The notes beneath the pieces are model-generated. The model did no database searches. It was not told the origin of the DNA and was given only the letters and a program-made list of their open reading frames with translations. 64,000 nucleotides of DNA, from contig NZ_LXER01000018.1 in the NCBI RefSeq assembly GCF_001654925.1, positions 35,287 to 99,286 of the forward strand. Direction: 5' to 3'. Of this stretch, positions 1 through 9,297 are shown piece by piece (the first letter of the stretch is position 1; each line of letters opens with the position of its first letter). This DNA comes from Buttiauxella brennerae ATCC 51605 (GTDB lineage: Bacteria; Pseudomonadota; Gammaproteobacteria; Enterobacterales; Enterobacteriaceae). The translations under genes and the position numbers were made by a program.

Positions 1-108
1 GGGCAGGCGAACCTGCAGGCGCAATGCTTCGTGACGCACCAGCGGTACATAACGCTGCCACAGCGAGTGTTTATCCATCACACCTTCAGCGGTATACAGT
101 GAGTTCAC
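1..108 (-). CDS. fliA: Flagellar sigma factor FliA (sigma-28), 5' end only
   Basis: The reverse strand from 108 reads GTG then NSLYTAEGVMDKHSLWQRY, continuing to VRLP at the window edge. This is the N-terminus of enterobacterial FliA, and the GTG start is also the one used in E. coli. Only the first 36 codons are inside the window; the rest of sigma regions 2 to 4 lies to the left. FliA directs transcription of class 3 flagellar genes, including fliC and fliD, whose sigma-28 promoters are visible at 1697-1723 and 1816-1842. It lies just downstream of fliC in the same orientation, as in E. coli. Confidence 0.93.
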   Translation of the reverse strand, partial: MNSLYTAEGVMDKHSLWQRYVPLVRHEALRLQVRLP

Positions 109-133
109 GATAAACAGCCCTGCGTTAATTGAG

Positions 134-141
134 TTATCGGC
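134..141 (-). promoter_or_regulatory. Sigma-28-type -10 element upstream of fliA
   Basis: The reverse strand carries GCCGATAA, the exact sigma-28 -10 consensus, 26 bases before the fliA GTG. The expected -35 (TAAA at about 15 bases) is poor here (TCCA), so only the -10 is convincing. It fits the known autoregulation of fliA in enterobacteria. Class 2 (FlhDC, sigma-70) signals were not resolved. Confidence 0.5.
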
Positions 142-230
142 ATGATTATCCGTTTCTGGAGGGTTTTTAATCGCAAGAATAGTGGGTGAAATGAGGGGTT
201 ATTTGGGGGTTATGGGTAACAAGCAGAAAG

Positions 231-256
231 AAAAAACCCCGCAAGCGCGGGGTTTG
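231..256 (-). terminator. Rho-independent terminator of fliC
   Basis: On the reverse strand, just after the fliC stop codon, the sequence AACCCCGC-GCTTGC-GGGGTT forms a GC-rich hairpin followed by six T. It separates fliC from fliA. Confidence 0.85.
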
Positions 257-272
257 GTCAGGTATCAGGCGA

Positions 273-1619
273 TTAGCCCTGCAGCAAAGACAGTACTTGC
301 TGTGGAACCTGGTTAGCTTTAGACAACACGGAGTTACCCGCCTGCTGGATGATTTGCGCTTTAGACATATTTGACACTTCGGTCGCATAGTCGGCGTCCT
401 GAATACGGGACTGCGCTTCAGACAGGTTAGTGGTGGTATTGTTGAGGTTGGTTACTGCAGAATCCAGACGGTTTTGTACCGCACCCAGGGAAGAACGGAA
501 GGTATCAACTTGAGCAATAGCTTTGTCCAGCAGAGCTAATGGGTTAGAGGTAGAAGCACCAGCAAACTCAGCTGATGCTGTAACGGCTGTGGTACCATCA
601 GATTTAAGACCAGTGCTCAAGCCAACTGACACTGCTTCTATTGTAGTACCGGTTGTAGTCGGAGTACCAAGTGTGGCGTCACCGCCGTTATTTGCCAATA
701 CAGCAGTACCAGCATCAAAGTTTTTACCCTGAATAGATACAAAACCAGTTGGGTTACCAGTAGAGCCAGTACCTACCTGAACAAGCTGCCCACCCTGAGT
801 AGCAGTATCGATACCATTCGCAACATCACTGTAAGTTACATTAGCTTTGTTGAGAGTTACTTTACCCGCAGTGTCTACGGTAGCAGCGTAAGTTTTATCA
901 CCACTTTGGACAACATACTGATCAGTTAATTTACCTGCGCTATCTTTTAAGTTATGCAGGGATAGCCCGGAAGTATCGGTTAGTTTGAGATCTGTTGAAA
1001 CAGTGCTGTCAAATGTAATGGAAACTGGTGGTTGACCCGCTGTTGCGTTTGGCAACTGAGTGATTGCATCACCAACAGAAACAGCGCTTTTAGAAACAGA
1101 GAAGCCTTTTAGACCTAAAGTAGAAGAATCAATCTGCTTCAGATCGATAGAGATAGTCTGGCCATCGTTAGCACCAACTTGGATCTTCATGGAGCCGTCT
1201 TTTGCCAGAACGTTCACGCCGTTAAACTGAGTCTGACCCGATACACGGTCAATTTCAGACAGACGGGATTTGATTTCGTCCTGGATTGAAGACAGGTCAG
1301 AATCAGAGTTAGTGCCAGTAGTTGCCTGAACGGACAGTTCACGCACACGCTGTAAGTTGTTGTTGATTTCTGACAGTGCGCCTTCCGCAGTTTGTGCCAG
1401 AGAGATACCGTCGTTGGCGTTACGCGCAGCCTGAGTCAGGCCTTTAATGTTGGAGGTGAAACGGTTAGCAATCGCCTGGCCTGCCGCGTCATCCTTAGCG
1501 CTGTTAATACGTAAGCCAGAAGACAGACGCTCAATAGAAGTCGACAGAGCAGACTGGTTCTTGTTGATGTTGTTCTGAGTAATCAGCGAGAGGCTGTTGG
1601 TATTAATGACTTGTGCCAT
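273..1619 (-). CDS. fliC: Flagellin FliC (H antigen)
   Basis: This 448-residue protein is the filament subunit secreted through the flagellar export apparatus. The N-terminal D0/D1 part (residues 1 to about 170) begins MAQVINTNSLSLITQNNINK and holds the conserved LQRVRELSVQ segment known from other flagellins as the TLR5-binding region. The C-terminal D1/D0 part (about 360-448) ends NQVPQQVLSLLQG. The centre (about 175-355) is rich in Thr, Gly and Ala and is the variable, surface-exposed antigenic domain; it is short compared with E. coli K-12 FliC (498 residues). The gene has its own sigma-28 promoter and terminator, so it is a single-gene transcript. It is divergent from fliDST. Confidence 0.97.
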   Translation of the reverse strand: MAQVINTNSLSLITQNNINKNQSALSTSIERLSSGLRINSAKDDAAGQAIANRFTSNIKGLTQAARNANDGISLAQTAEGALSEINNNLQRVRELSVQATTGTNSDSDLSSIQDEIKSRLSEIDRVSGQTQFNGVNVLAKDGSMKIQVGANDGQTISIDLKQIDSSTLGLKGFSVSKSAVSVGDAITQLPNATAGQPPVSITFDSTVSTDLKLTDTSGLSLHNLKDSAGKLTDQYVVQSGDKTYAATVDTAGKVTLNKANVTYSDVANGIDTATQGGQLVQVGTGSTGNPTGFVSIQGKNFDAGTAVLANNGGDATLGTPTTTGTTIEAVSVGLSTGLKSDGTTAVTASAEFAGASTSNPLALLDKAIAQVDTFRSSLGAVQNRLDSAVTNLNNTTTNLSEAQSRIQDADYATEVSNMSKAQIIQQAGNSVLSKANQVPQQVLSLLQG

Positions 1620-1696
1620 GATTAATTTTCCTGTGTTTCAAGTCTAGGGTTTATGGGTTGGGTTTCCACCCTTCGGCTTCGTCGCCGTTAAACCTG

Positions 1697-1723
1697 TTAT
1701 CGTCTGGTCATCCACAACCTTTA
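1697..1723 (-). promoter_or_regulatory. Sigma-28 promoter of fliC
   Basis: Reading the reverse strand gives TAAAGGTT, an 11-base spacer, then GACGATAA. This matches the sigma-28 consensus TAAAGTTT-N11-GCCGATAA and has the same one-base variant in the -10 (GACGATAA) that is known for the E. coli fliC promoter. The long 5' leader ends at the fliC ATG at 1619. Confidence 0.9.
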
Positions 1724-1815
1724 GATTTTTTTCACATTCACAGAAAAATATTTAGCCCCGGAAATACTCTTTTCCCCTGCCGCTATTCTCGCCATTAAAA
1801 AAAAGAAATTAATCG

Positions 1816-1842
1816 TAAACTTTGCATTATCCAGGCCGATAA
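1816..1842 (+). promoter_or_regulatory. Sigma-28 promoter of fliDST
   Basis: TAAACTTT, exactly 11 bases, then GCCGATAA: one mismatch to the 16 fixed positions of the sigma-28 consensus. It lies about 40 bases upstream of the fliD ATG. Together with the fliC promoter on the other strand it makes a divergent class 3 control region. Confidence 0.9.
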
Positions 1843-1884
1843 TCCCGGTATTCATTTTATGCGTCGATACATTAAGGAAATAAT

Positions 1885-3297
1885 ATGGCTAGTATTTCTA
1901 CGCTGGGAATTGGGTCCGGTCTGGATTTGAGCAGCATTCTGGATAGTCTGCAGGCAGCACAAAAAGCAACGTTAACGCCAATTTCGAAACAACAAAGCTC
2001 CTACACGGCAAAACTGAGCGCTTATGGCACCTTAAAAAGTGCACTGGTTAGCTTCCAGACCGCGAACACTGCGCTGAATAAAGCAGACTTATTTACTGCA
2101 ACATCAACTGCCAGCAGCAGCACCGCGTTCAGCGCGACAACAACTGGCAATGCCGTCGCCGGGAAATATACGATTAACGTCACTCAACTGGCGCAATCGC
2201 AAACGCTGACCACCAAAAATACCCAGGCTGACAGCAAAACCGCAATTGCTACTGGCGATAGCGTGATCACTATCCAACAAGGTGGTGGAAAAGATCCCGT
2301 CACAGTTAATGTTAGCGCGGCCAACTCGTCATTGGGCGGTATCCGTGATGCCATCAATAATTCCAAAAGCGGTGTTAGCGCCAGTATTATCAACGTTGGT
2401 AATGGTCAATATCGCCTGTCTGTGACTTCCGATGACACCGGCAGTGACAATGCGATGAAGCTGAGCGTCAGCGGTGACAGTGCGCTCCAAAGTTTTATGG
2501 GCTACAACGGCACTCGTACCGATGCTGGCAACGGTATGGAAGAGAGCGTGACCGCGCAGAATGCTGAGCTGACGGTTAACAATATTAAAATCATCAACAG
2601 CAGCAACACCATCAGTGATGCGCTGGAAGACATCACGCTTAATCTGAAAGATGTCACCACCGGCAACCAGACGCTGACCATCACGAAAGACACCTCTAAG
2701 GCAGAAAGCGCGGTCAAAGCCTGGGTCGATGCCTATAACTCATTGCAGGACACCTTCAGCAGCTTAACTAAATACACCGCTGTTGATAGTGGTACTGCGA
2801 CTCAGGACACCAGCAATGGCGCACTATTAGGTGATTCCACATTACGCACCATTCAATCGCAGCTAAAAGGTTTGCTCACTAACACCCAGAGCACTTCGTC
2901 CTTTAAAACGCTGGCACAGATTGGCGTAACTTCAGATCCGAGCACCGGCAAATTAACGCTCGATAACGACAAACTGGAAACTGCGCTGAGCAAAGATGCC
3001 GCTGGTGTGAAAGATATGATCGTTGGCGACGGCAAAACCAGCGGTATCACTACCACCATCAGCAAGAATCTGACCAGTTGGCTATCGAGCACCGGGATTA
3101 TCCAGGCAGCAACAGATGGTGTGAGTAAAACGCTGAACAATCTGACCGCTCAGTACAACAAAGCCAGCGACCGCATCGATTCAGAAATGGCGCGTTACAA
3201 AGCGCAATTTACTCAGCTGGACGTAATGATGAGCTCACTGAACTCCACCAGCAGCTATCTGACTCAACAGTTCGATACCAGCAGTTCCAAAAGCTAA
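1885..3297 (+). CDS. fliD: Flagellar filament cap protein FliD (HAP2)
   Basis: This 470-residue protein is close to the usual 468 of E. coli. It starts MASISTLGIGSGLDLSSILD, the typical FliD N-terminus, with heptad-rich helices at both ends (about 1-60 and 410-470) that form the leg domains of the pentameric cap. The middle part is rich in Ser, Thr and Asn and forms the D2/D3 domains. FliD is exported and sits at the filament tip, where it catalyses flagellin folding. AAGGAAATAAT before the ATG is a good ribosome site. It is first in the fliDST operon behind the sigma-28 promoter at 1816-1842. Confidence 0.96.
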   Translation: MASISTLGIGSGLDLSSILDSLQAAQKATLTPISKQQSSYTAKLSAYGTLKSALVSFQTANTALNKADLFTATSTASSSTAFSATTTGNAVAGKYTINVTQLAQSQTLTTKNTQADSKTAIATGDSVITIQQGGGKDPVTVNVSAANSSLGGIRDAINNSKSGVSASIINVGNGQYRLSVTSDDTGSDNAMKLSVSGDSALQSFMGYNGTRTDAGNGMEESVTAQNAELTVNNIKIINSSNTISDALEDITLNLKDVTTGNQTLTITKDTSKAESAVKAWVDAYNSLQDTFSSLTKYTAVDSGTATQDTSNGALLGDSTLRTIQSQLKGLLTNTQSTSSFKTLAQIGVTSDPSTGKLTLDNDKLETALSKDAAGVKDMIVGDGKTSGITTTISKNLTSWLSSTGIIQAATDGVSKTLNNLTAQYNKASDRIDSEMARYKAQFTQLDVMMSSLNSTSSYLTQQFDTSSSKS

Positions 3298-3314
3298 TTA
3301 ATTCAGGAGCAGAT

Positions 3315-3725
3315 ATGTACGGGGCAAAAGGTACTCAGGCCTACGCAAGAATTGAAGTGGAAAGCGCAGTGATGAGCGCCAGCCAACAGCAGTTGGTAAC
3401 CATGTTGTTCGATGGTGCTCTCAATGCGTTAGTTCGTGCGCGTCTTTTTTTGCAGGATGGCAATCTGGAAGGGAAAGGCCTTTCGCTGTCCAAAGCCATT
3501 AATATCATCGATAACGGGCTGAAAATCGGCATTGATGAAACCAGCAGCGATGAGCTCACGCAAAATCTGCTCGCTCTTTATAGTTATATGGTGCGACGTA
3601 TCTTCCAGGCCAACTTACACAATGACATCAGCGCGATCGAAGAGGTCGAGAACCTGCTGCGAAATATTGCCGATGCCTGGAAAGAAGTTGCTCAGATGCC
3701 TAACCGGATTCAGGACGTCGTCTAA
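3315..3725 (+). CDS. fliS: Flagellin export chaperone FliS
   Basis: A 136-residue, mostly helical protein starting [20 protein letters not shown], the conserved FliS N-terminal motif. FliS binds the C-terminus of newly made FliC in the cytosol, prevents early polymerisation and delivers it to FlhA. AGGAGCAG precedes the ATG. The gene lies 17 bases after fliD, and its stop codon overlaps the fliT start (ATG at 3725), so fliS and fliT are probably translationally coupled. Confidence 0.96.
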   Translation: MYGAKGTQAYARIEVESAVMSASQQQLVTMLFDGALNALVRARLFLQDGNLEGKGLSLSKAINIIDNGLKIGIDETSSDELTQNLLALYSYMVRRIFQANLHNDISAIEEVENLLRNIADAWKEVAQMPNRIQDVV

Positions 3726-4099
3726 TGAACCATGCGCCGCAACTGTACACTCGCTATCAGCAATTATTAGAAAAAAGTAAGGTTATGCTGAACAACGCCC
3801 GCAAAGGAATGTGGGACGAATTAATCGCCAGTGAAATGGATTACGTTAATGCGGTGCATGAACTGACTCAACTCATGAGCGATATTAAGCTTTCAATACT
3901 GATGCAGGAGCAACTTAGCCCGATACTCCGCGCCATTCTTGATAATGAGAGCGAGATAAAGCGTCTGTTACAGATTCGTATGGATGAACTTGCGAAACTG
4001 GTGGGGCAATCTTCCATCCAACAGTCTGTTTTAACCACCTATGGTAAACAAGGTGGGCAGATCCTGGCACCGCAAGACAGTCAGGACACAACCTCCTGA
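3725..4099 (+). CDS. fliT: Flagellar chaperone FliT
   Basis: A 124-residue helical protein starting [18 protein letters not shown], matching FliT in length (121 in E. coli) and position. FliT is the export chaperone of FliD and, when free, binds FlhDC and inhibits class 2 transcription. The ATG overlaps the last bases of fliS. The C-terminal tail ([18 protein letters not shown]) is less conserved. It ends the fliDST operon; a hairpin follows at 4108. Confidence 0.93.
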   Translation: MNHAPQLYTRYQQLLEKSKVMLNNARKGMWDELIASEMDYVNAVHELTQLMSDIKLSILMQEQLSPILRAILDNESEIKRLLQIRMDELAKLVGQSSIQQSVLTTYGKQGGQILAPQDSQDTTS

Positions 4100-4107
4100 C
4101 GTTCTAA

Positions 4108-4137
4108 GGTGTGATAAAGGTTAAGCTTTATCGCACC
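4108..4137 (+). terminator. Hairpin after fliT
   Basis: GGTGTGATAAAG and CTTTATCGCACC pair around a six-base loop, with one internal mismatch. No clear T-run follows, so it may be a weak or factor-assisted terminator, or an mRNA-stabilising hairpin. Confidence 0.5.
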
Positions 4138-4193
4138 ATGCATTTTCAGGCATATCATCCATAATTGAGATCCCTCTTTCATGGAGCCTGAAG

Positions 4194-5681
4194 ATGCGCA
4201 ACCCAACCCTTTTGCAATTTTTCCATTGGTATTACCCCGGTGGGGGTCAGTTGTGGGCAGAAGTCGCCGAACGCGCGGCAACGCTCAATGACATTGGCGT
4301 CAATATGGTCTGGTTACCTCCTGCATATAAAGGCAGTTCTGGCGGCTATTCGGTAGGTTACGACTGCTACGACCTTTTTGATCTCGGCGAATTTGACCAA
4401 AAAGGGTCGGTGGCCACCAAGTACGGCGACAAAACTCAATTGCTGGCAGCAATAAAAGCCCTAAAAGAAAACGATATAGCAGTGCTGCTTGATGTGGTGG
4501 TCAATCACAAAATGGGCGCTGACGAAAAAGAGCGCATTCGTGTTAACCGCGTCAATGAAGAAAACCGTAATGAAATCGATGACGAGGTCATCGAGTGCGA
4601 AGCCTGGACGCGCTACACCTTCCCTGCTCGCGCCGGTAAATATTCGGAGTTTATCTGGGATTACAAATGCTTCAGCGGTGTAGACCACATCGAAAACCCG
4701 AATGAAGACGGGATCTTTAAAATCATCAACGACTACACTGGCGAAGGCTGGAACGATCAGGTTGATGATGAACTCGGTAATTTTGACTATTTGATGGGCG
4801 AGAATATCGACTTCCGTAACCACGCCGTCACCGAAGAGCTGAAATACTGGGCGCGCTGGGTGATGGAAGAAACCGGTTGTAGTGGCTTCCGCCTCGATGC
4901 GGTCAAACACATTCCGGCCTGGTTCTACAAAGAGTGGATCGAGCATGTTCAGGAAGTGGCTGAACAGCCGCTGTTTATCGTTGCCGAATACTGGTCGCAT
5001 GAAGTCGATAAACTCCAGGAATATATCGCCCAGGTCGACGGAAAAACGATGTTATTTGATGCCCCGCTGCAAATGAAATTTCACCAGGCGTCAAAACAAG
5101 GCCGTGATTACGACATGAGCCAAATTTTCACCGGCACGCTGGTTGAAGCCGACCCCTTCCATGCCGTAACGCTGGTTGCTAATCACGACACCCAACCCCT
5201 GCAATCCCTCGAAGCCCCTGTTGAACCGTGGTTCAAACCGTTGGCTTACGCACTGATTTTATTACGTGAAAATGGGGTGCCGAGTGTGTTTTATCCGGAT
5301 TTATTTGGCGCCAGTTACGATGACGAAGGCGGTGACGGCGAAACTTATCATATCGACATGCCTGTTATCGAACAGCTTGATGATTTAATCCATGCCCGCG
5401 AACTCTTTGCCCACGGCGTGCAGACACTTTATTTTGACCACCCAAACTGTATTGCGTTTTCACGCAGCGGTACCGATGAAAACCCGGGCTGTGTGGTGGT
5501 GTTATCGAACGGTGATGAAGGTGAAAAGACCATTACGCTTGGCGACAATTATGGCAACAAGAACTGGCGGGATTACCTTGGCAACCGGGAAGAAATCGTG
5601 AAAACTGACGAAAAAGGAAACGCGACGTTTGCCTGTAACGGCGGCAGCGTCAGCGTGTGGGTGATAGAAGAAGTGTTATAG
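4194..5681 (+). CDS. amyA: Cytoplasmic alpha-amylase AmyA
   Basis: This 495-residue protein has the same length as E. coli AmyA and no signal peptide, so it acts in the cytoplasm on linear maltodextrins and glycogen-type glucans (GH13). Conserved GH13 regions can be read in order: [21 protein letters not shown] with the nucleophile Asp, IVAEYW with the acid/base Glu, and LVANHDTQP with the transition-state Asp. The start follows GGAGCCTGAAG. It lies between fliT and yedD as in E. coli and is convergent with yedD. It has no obvious functional link with flagella. Confidence 0.96.
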   Translation: MRNPTLLQFFHWYYPGGGQLWAEVAERAATLNDIGVNMVWLPPAYKGSSGGYSVGYDCYDLFDLGEFDQKGSVATKYGDKTQLLAAIKALKENDIAVLLDVVVNHKMGADEKERIRVNRVNEENRNEIDDEVIECEAWTRYTFPARAGKYSEFIWDYKCFSGVDHIENPNEDGIFKIINDYTGEGWNDQVDDELGNFDYLMGENIDFRNHAVTEELKYWARWVMEETGCSGFRLDAVKHIPAWFYKEWIEHVQEVAEQPLFIVAEYWSHEVDKLQEYIAQVDGKTMLFDAPLQMKFHQASKQGRDYDMSQIFTGTLVEADPFHAVTLVANHDTQPLQSLEAPVEPWFKPLAYALILLRENGVPSVFYPDLFGASYDDEGGDGETYHIDMPVIEQLDDLIHARELFAHGVQTLYFDHPNCIAFSRSGTDENPGCVVVLSNGDEGEKTITLGDNYGNKNWRDYLGNREEIVKTDEKGNATFACNGGSVSVWVIEEVL

Positions 5682-5690
5682 AATCAATCA

Positions 5691-5719
5691 TTCCCTCTCC
5701 TGGATTAAAGGAGAGGGAA
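5691..5719. terminator. Bidirectional hairpin between amyA and yedD
   Basis: TTCCCTCTCC and GGAGAGGGAA form a perfect 10 bp stem with a 9-base loop between the convergent genes amyA and yedD. T-runs are short, so efficiency is uncertain, but the position suits termination from both sides. Confidence 0.65.
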
Positions 5720-5727
5720 ATTTCCGC

Positions 5728-6141
5728 TTACGGCAACTTCGTTTCGAGCGGGTTTTTCTGCAAATAATCAGCACATTCTTGTGTTGGGCGCTCAACACGT
5801 TTCATCGTCATGCCCGCATATTCCAGCGTATCGCCTTCACGTTCCACGCTATAAACATCACGCTTGTTTGTGACGTTATACCAGTCATCCGAACGCTGAG
5901 TCAGTTTACCTGGAAGTGCAATCACGCGTTGCCACTGACGGCAATCCAGCGTGTCGCCTTCTGGCGTAACCACCAGAGTCGCAATCGCTTCCGGGCTGAC
6001 CATTTCACTTTGCGGGCCTTGTGATTGCCAGTACCCGGCAAGCCCAGCAGGTGCCGGAGTTTTCACGACTTCGCGGTAATCATCAACCTGCACACAGCCG
6101 CTTAACGCTAGCAACACTGTCAATAATGCAATCTTCTTCAT
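5728..6141 (-). CDS. yedD: Lipoprotein YedD
   Basis: A 137-residue protein, the same length as E. coli YedD. The signal peptide is followed by a lipobox LSGC, so it should be lipidated at Cys15 and held in the envelope. Conserved YedD blocks follow: KTPAPAGLAGYWQSQGPQ, MVSPEAIATLVV, EGDTLDCRQWQRVIALPGKLT and GMTMKRV. Two ATG codons are adjacent; the second (6141) is chosen because it has better spacing to GGGATAG and gives the family length. Its molecular function is unknown. It is monocistronic and convergent with amyA. Confidence 0.9.
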   Translation of the reverse strand: MKKIALLTVLLALSGCVQVDDYREVVKTPAPAGLAGYWQSQGPQSEMVSPEAIATLVVTPEGDTLDCRQWQRVIALPGKLTQRSDDWYNVTNKRDVYSVEREGDTLEYAGMTMKRVERPTQECADYLQKNPLETKLP

Positions 6142-6393
6142 CATCTATCCCGACTGCGGAGAAAAAATAATTTTCGCATTAAAGCACTGAGCCCGCCAGT
6201 GTTTCAGTGACTTGCAGTTCATTGATGCGCAAATGGAGCCCAACGGCCACCCGCGTGCGAAAGCCTTTTTCTCTGATTAGCTTCGACTTCTTAATTCAGG
6301 TAAAACGCAACAACAAAAGTTTTCGCCCGTTCAATGGCGAGTCACAGAATATGAATTAAGATTATTCTTATAACCCCTAAAGGGAATATCGCA

Positions 6394-6906
6394 ATGCGTG
6401 AATTTTTTTCCATATTAATTTATGACTTAAAAATCAATACCGCTAAATCTAAACTGATTATTCTTATTTTCAGGATGGCGACGCTTCACGCCAGAACTAA
6501 GGCGTTGTATCCCCTCACCTTACTGTTTGTCATTTTGAACAGAGTCGTGAATGAAGGGTTATTTGGGGTAGAACTTTCTTATCATTTGAAAATAGGAAAA
6601 GGCTTCAAGATATGGCACGGCAACTCCATGATTATCAACAGAAGTTGCGTCATTGGTGAGGGTTTCACTATTCGCCAGTTCTGCACCCTAGGCAGCAATA
6701 AAAACGGTGTCGATATCAAATTCAATGTGGGTAACAACGTCAATATGGGTGCCCATTCGTGCATCATTGGTGATGATATTGAGATAGGCGACAACGTGAC
6801 CATTGGTGTTGGCACCCTGGTTCTAAAAAGCGTGCCAGCAAATAGCACCGTCATTTCCAGCAATAAAATGGTTATTCTCGAGAAACACGAAACCTTAACC
6901 ATTTAA
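6394..6906 (+). CDS. Hexapeptide-repeat acetyltransferase, serine acetyltransferase-like
   Basis: A 170-residue protein with a left-handed beta-helix C-terminal half (about 65-165). Imperfect hexapeptides such as IGKGFK, IGEGFT, VGNNVN, IGDDIE and IGDNVT can be read, with the family tail VLKSVPANSTV. The N-terminal half (1-65) is helical and hydrophobic, like short O-acetyltransferases of polysaccharide clusters or truncated CysE-like proteins. Acetyl-CoA is the probable donor; the acceptor is unknown. The gene is AT-rich and isolated, and it sits between yedD and fliE, where E. coli has other yed genes. This suggests acquisition by transfer. It could also be a sugar or maltose O-acetyltransferase. 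Confidence 0.72.
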   Translation: MREFFSILIYDLKINTAKSKLIILIFRMATLHARTKALYPLTLLFVILNRVVNEGLFGVELSYHLKIGKGFKIWHGNSMIINRSCVIGEGFTIRQFCTLGSNKNGVDIKFNVGNNVNMGAHSCIIGDDIEIGDNVTIGVGTLVLKSVPANSTVISSNKMVILEKHETLTI

Positions 6907-7082
6907 TTAATATTAAATCTCATGCTTAGGTTGTATTGACTTAATTAACAAAATCAATCACCAAAAATAATTGGAATTGTATCAAAGCGGCAATTGAGTC
7001 ACTCCCGATGAGCTAGCTAAAGTCAGTGATTCTGGCGCGTAAGCGCAGCCAACACAGATACAATTTCAAGTATGAGGGGTAA

Positions 7083-7394
7083 CTACACCTGCATGTTCAT
7101 CACTTCCTGGTACGCCGAAACCATCTTGTTGCGCACCTGTATTCCCATCTGTAATGAAACCGACGATTTTTGCAGATCGACCATCACATCATTGAGTGCA
7201 ACACCTGGTGTGCCGAGAGCAAATTTTTCAGCCTGAGTACGGGCAGAGGTTTGTGTTTCGCTGATACGACCCAGCGCTGCCTGCAATTCACCGGCAAAAC
7301 TGACTTTAGGCTCGTAACTCTGAACCTGATTCCCCGCCGACAGTGCGGTTGCCTGCAACTGCTGAAGTACACCTTCAATACCCTGAATGGCCAT
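7083..7394 (-). CDS. fliE: Flagellar hook-basal body protein FliE
   Basis: A 103-residue protein (104 in E. coli) starting [17 protein letters not shown] and ending [18 protein letters not shown], the conserved C-terminal helix. FliE sits in the periplasm and links the MS ring to the proximal rod; it is exported by the flagellar type III system. The gene is transcribed alone, divergent from fliF, as in E. coli. Confidence 0.96.
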   Translation of the reverse strand: MAIQGIEGVLQQLQATALSAGNQVQSYEPKVSFAGELQAALGRISETQTSARTQAEKFALGTPGVALNDVMVDLQKSSVSLQMGIQVRNKMVSAYQEVMNMQV

Positions 7395-7611
7395 TTTCCT
7401 GCCCCAATGATTTTTACCGCGGCAAGATTACCACCTTGTCAATAGGACAAAGGCGGTAATTAGCGTCAATAAATAGACCTAATTCAGCCATCGAAACTTC
7501 TGAGAAAGAAAATAATGACGTTGCCATCTATGTGGAACTTTTGTTGTGGGAGCTCGTTTTGTTCACTCTTTCTATTAAATATGTTGTCTATGCCCAGCCA
7601 CGAGGCGCTCA
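7395..7611. promoter_or_regulatory. Divergent fliE / fliF control region
   Basis: These 217 bases separate the divergent fliE and fliF starts. In relatives this region carries class 2 promoters activated by FlhDC. No sigma-28 consensus is visible, and the degenerate FlhDC boxes cannot be placed with confidence by eye. Confidence 0.45.
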
Positions 7612-9297
7612 ATGACCGCTGCGGACCAGGCACAAACGCCACAAAACAAAACCCAGGAGTGGCTTAACCGCATTCGTGCAAATCCTAAAATCCCGCTGAT
7701 GGTCGCCGGTGCTGCCGCTATCGCCATTGTTATGGCACTTGTGCTGTGGGCTAAATCACCTGATTACAAAGTGCTTTACAGCAATCTGGCCGATCAGGAT
7801 GGTGGGGCAATCGTCACCCAGTTGACCCAAATGAATGTGCCTTATCGCTTCTCGGATAACGGCAGCGCGATTTTAGTCCCGGCAGATAAAGTCCACGAAC
7901 TGCGTTTACGCATGGCCCAACAAGGGTTGCCGAAAGGTGGCGCGGTCGGCTTTGAGCTGCTGGACCAGGAAAAATTTGGTATCAGCCAGTTCAGCGAGCA
8001 AATTAACTACCAGCGTGCGCTGGAAGGTGAACTTGCCAGAACTATCGAAACTCTCGGCCCGGTTAAATCGGCGCGCGTGCATCTTGCGATGCCAAAACCG
8101 TCTTTATTTGTGCGCGAACAAAAATCCCCTTCTGCTTCCGTCACCCTTAACCTTGAGCCAGGCCGCGCGTTGGATGAAGGTCAAATCAGCGCTGTCGTTC
8201 ATATGGTTTCCAGTGCCGTCGCCGGCTTGCCGCCTGGCAACGTAACGCTGGTTGATCAAGGTGGGCACCTGCTTACGCAGTCCAATACCGCAGGCCGCGA
8301 CCTGAATGATGCGCAGCTTAAATATGCGATGGATGTCGAAAGTCGCTTCCAGCGCCGTATCGAGTCCATTCTCGGTCCGATCGTTGGCAGTGGTAATGTC
8401 CACGCCCAGGTCACAGCACAGATTGATTTTGCGAATAAAGAACAAACTCAGGAGCAGTATCACCCGAACAGTGACCCTTCTCAGGCGGCTGTCCGCTCTC
8501 GTCAGTTAAACCAAAGCGAGCAGGTAAATGGCCGTAACCCAGGCGGCGTGCCGGGTGCACTGTCAAACCAACCGGCACCCGCTAATAACGCGCCTATTTC
8601 CACGCCACCGCAAAATAATGCGGCGAATGCGCCACAACAAAATCAGTCGGCGTCGATGGGTGGGTCCAGCCCGACAGGTTCAAGTAACACGCAACGTGAC
8701 GAAACCACCAACTACGAAGTCGACCGCACCATTTTGCATACCAAGCTGAACGTGGGTGATGTTCAACGCCTGTCCGTTGCGGTCGTCGTGAACTACCGCC
8801 AGCTAGCTGATGGCAAACCGCTGCCTCTCACGCCTGAGCAGATGAAGCAAATTGAGAACCTGACGCGTGAAGCGATGGGCTATTCCGATAAGCGCGGCGA
8901 CACGCTCAACGTGGTGAACTCACCGTTTAGCGCAACAGAAGACACCAGCCTGGAGCTGCCATTCTGGAAGCAACAAGCCTTCTTCGAAATGCTGATGTCC
9001 GCAGGCCGTTGGTTGGTTGTGCTGATTGTTGCCTGGCTGCTGTGGCGCAAACTGGTTCGCCCACTCATTCAGCGCAAAGAAGTGGTGCAACAAGCCCAGC
9101 AGGAAGCACAACGCCAGCGTGTGGAAGAAGACGAAGCCGTTTCAGTCCGCCTGACTAAAGACGAACAGCAGCAACAACGCAAAGTGAATCAAAAACTGAG
9201 CGCTGAAGTGATGAGCCAACGCATTCGCGAGATGTCTGATAACGATCCGCGCGTCGTTGCGCTGGTGATACGCCAATGGATGAGTAACGAACTATGA
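7612..9297 (+). CDS. fliF: Flagellar MS-ring protein FliF
   Basis: A 561-residue inner-membrane protein (552 in E. coli). One transmembrane helix lies at about 29-49 ([20 protein letters not shown]) and a second at about 465-485 ([12 protein letters not shown]). The periplasmic ring-building motifs between them include [17 protein letters not shown], and an Asn/Gln/Pro-rich linker is at about 300-365. The last 40 residues ([22 protein letters not shown]) are the FliG-binding tail. FliF forms the platform on which the C ring and export gate assemble. Its stop overlaps the fliG ATG (ATGA at 9294), showing coupled translation. Confidence 0.97.
   Translation: MTAADQAQTPQNKTQEWLNRIRANPKIPLMVAGAAAIAIVMALVLWAKSPDYKVLYSNLADQDGGAIVTQLTQMNVPYRFSDNGSAILVPADKVHELRLRMAQQGLPKGGAVGFELLDQEKFGISQFSEQINYQRALEGELARTIETLGPVKSARVHLAMPKPSLFVREQKSPSASVTLNLEPGRALDEGQISAVVHMVSSAVAGLPPGNVTLVDQGGHLLTQSNTAGRDLNDAQLKYAMDVESRFQRRIESILGPIVGSGNVHAQVTAQIDFANKEQTQEQYHPNSDPSQAAVRSRQLNQSEQVNGRNPGGVPGALSNQPAPANNAPISTPPQNNAANAPQQNQSASMGGSSPTGSSNTQRDETTNYEVDRTILHTKLNVGDVQRLSVAVVVNYRQLADGKPLPLTPEQMKQIENLTREAMGYSDKRGDTLNVVNSPFSATEDTSLELPFWKQQAFFEMLMSAGRWLVVLIVAWLLWRKLVRPLIQRKEVVQQAQQEAQRQRVEEDEAVSVRLTKDEQQQQRKVNQKLSAEVMSQRIREMSDNDPRVVALVIRQWMSNEL

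Noticed and set aside
4461..5000. Long open frame of 179 codons on the reverse strand within amyA
   Set aside because: It is antisense to a well-conserved alpha-amylase whose motifs are intact, and it has no ribosome site or recognisable domain.
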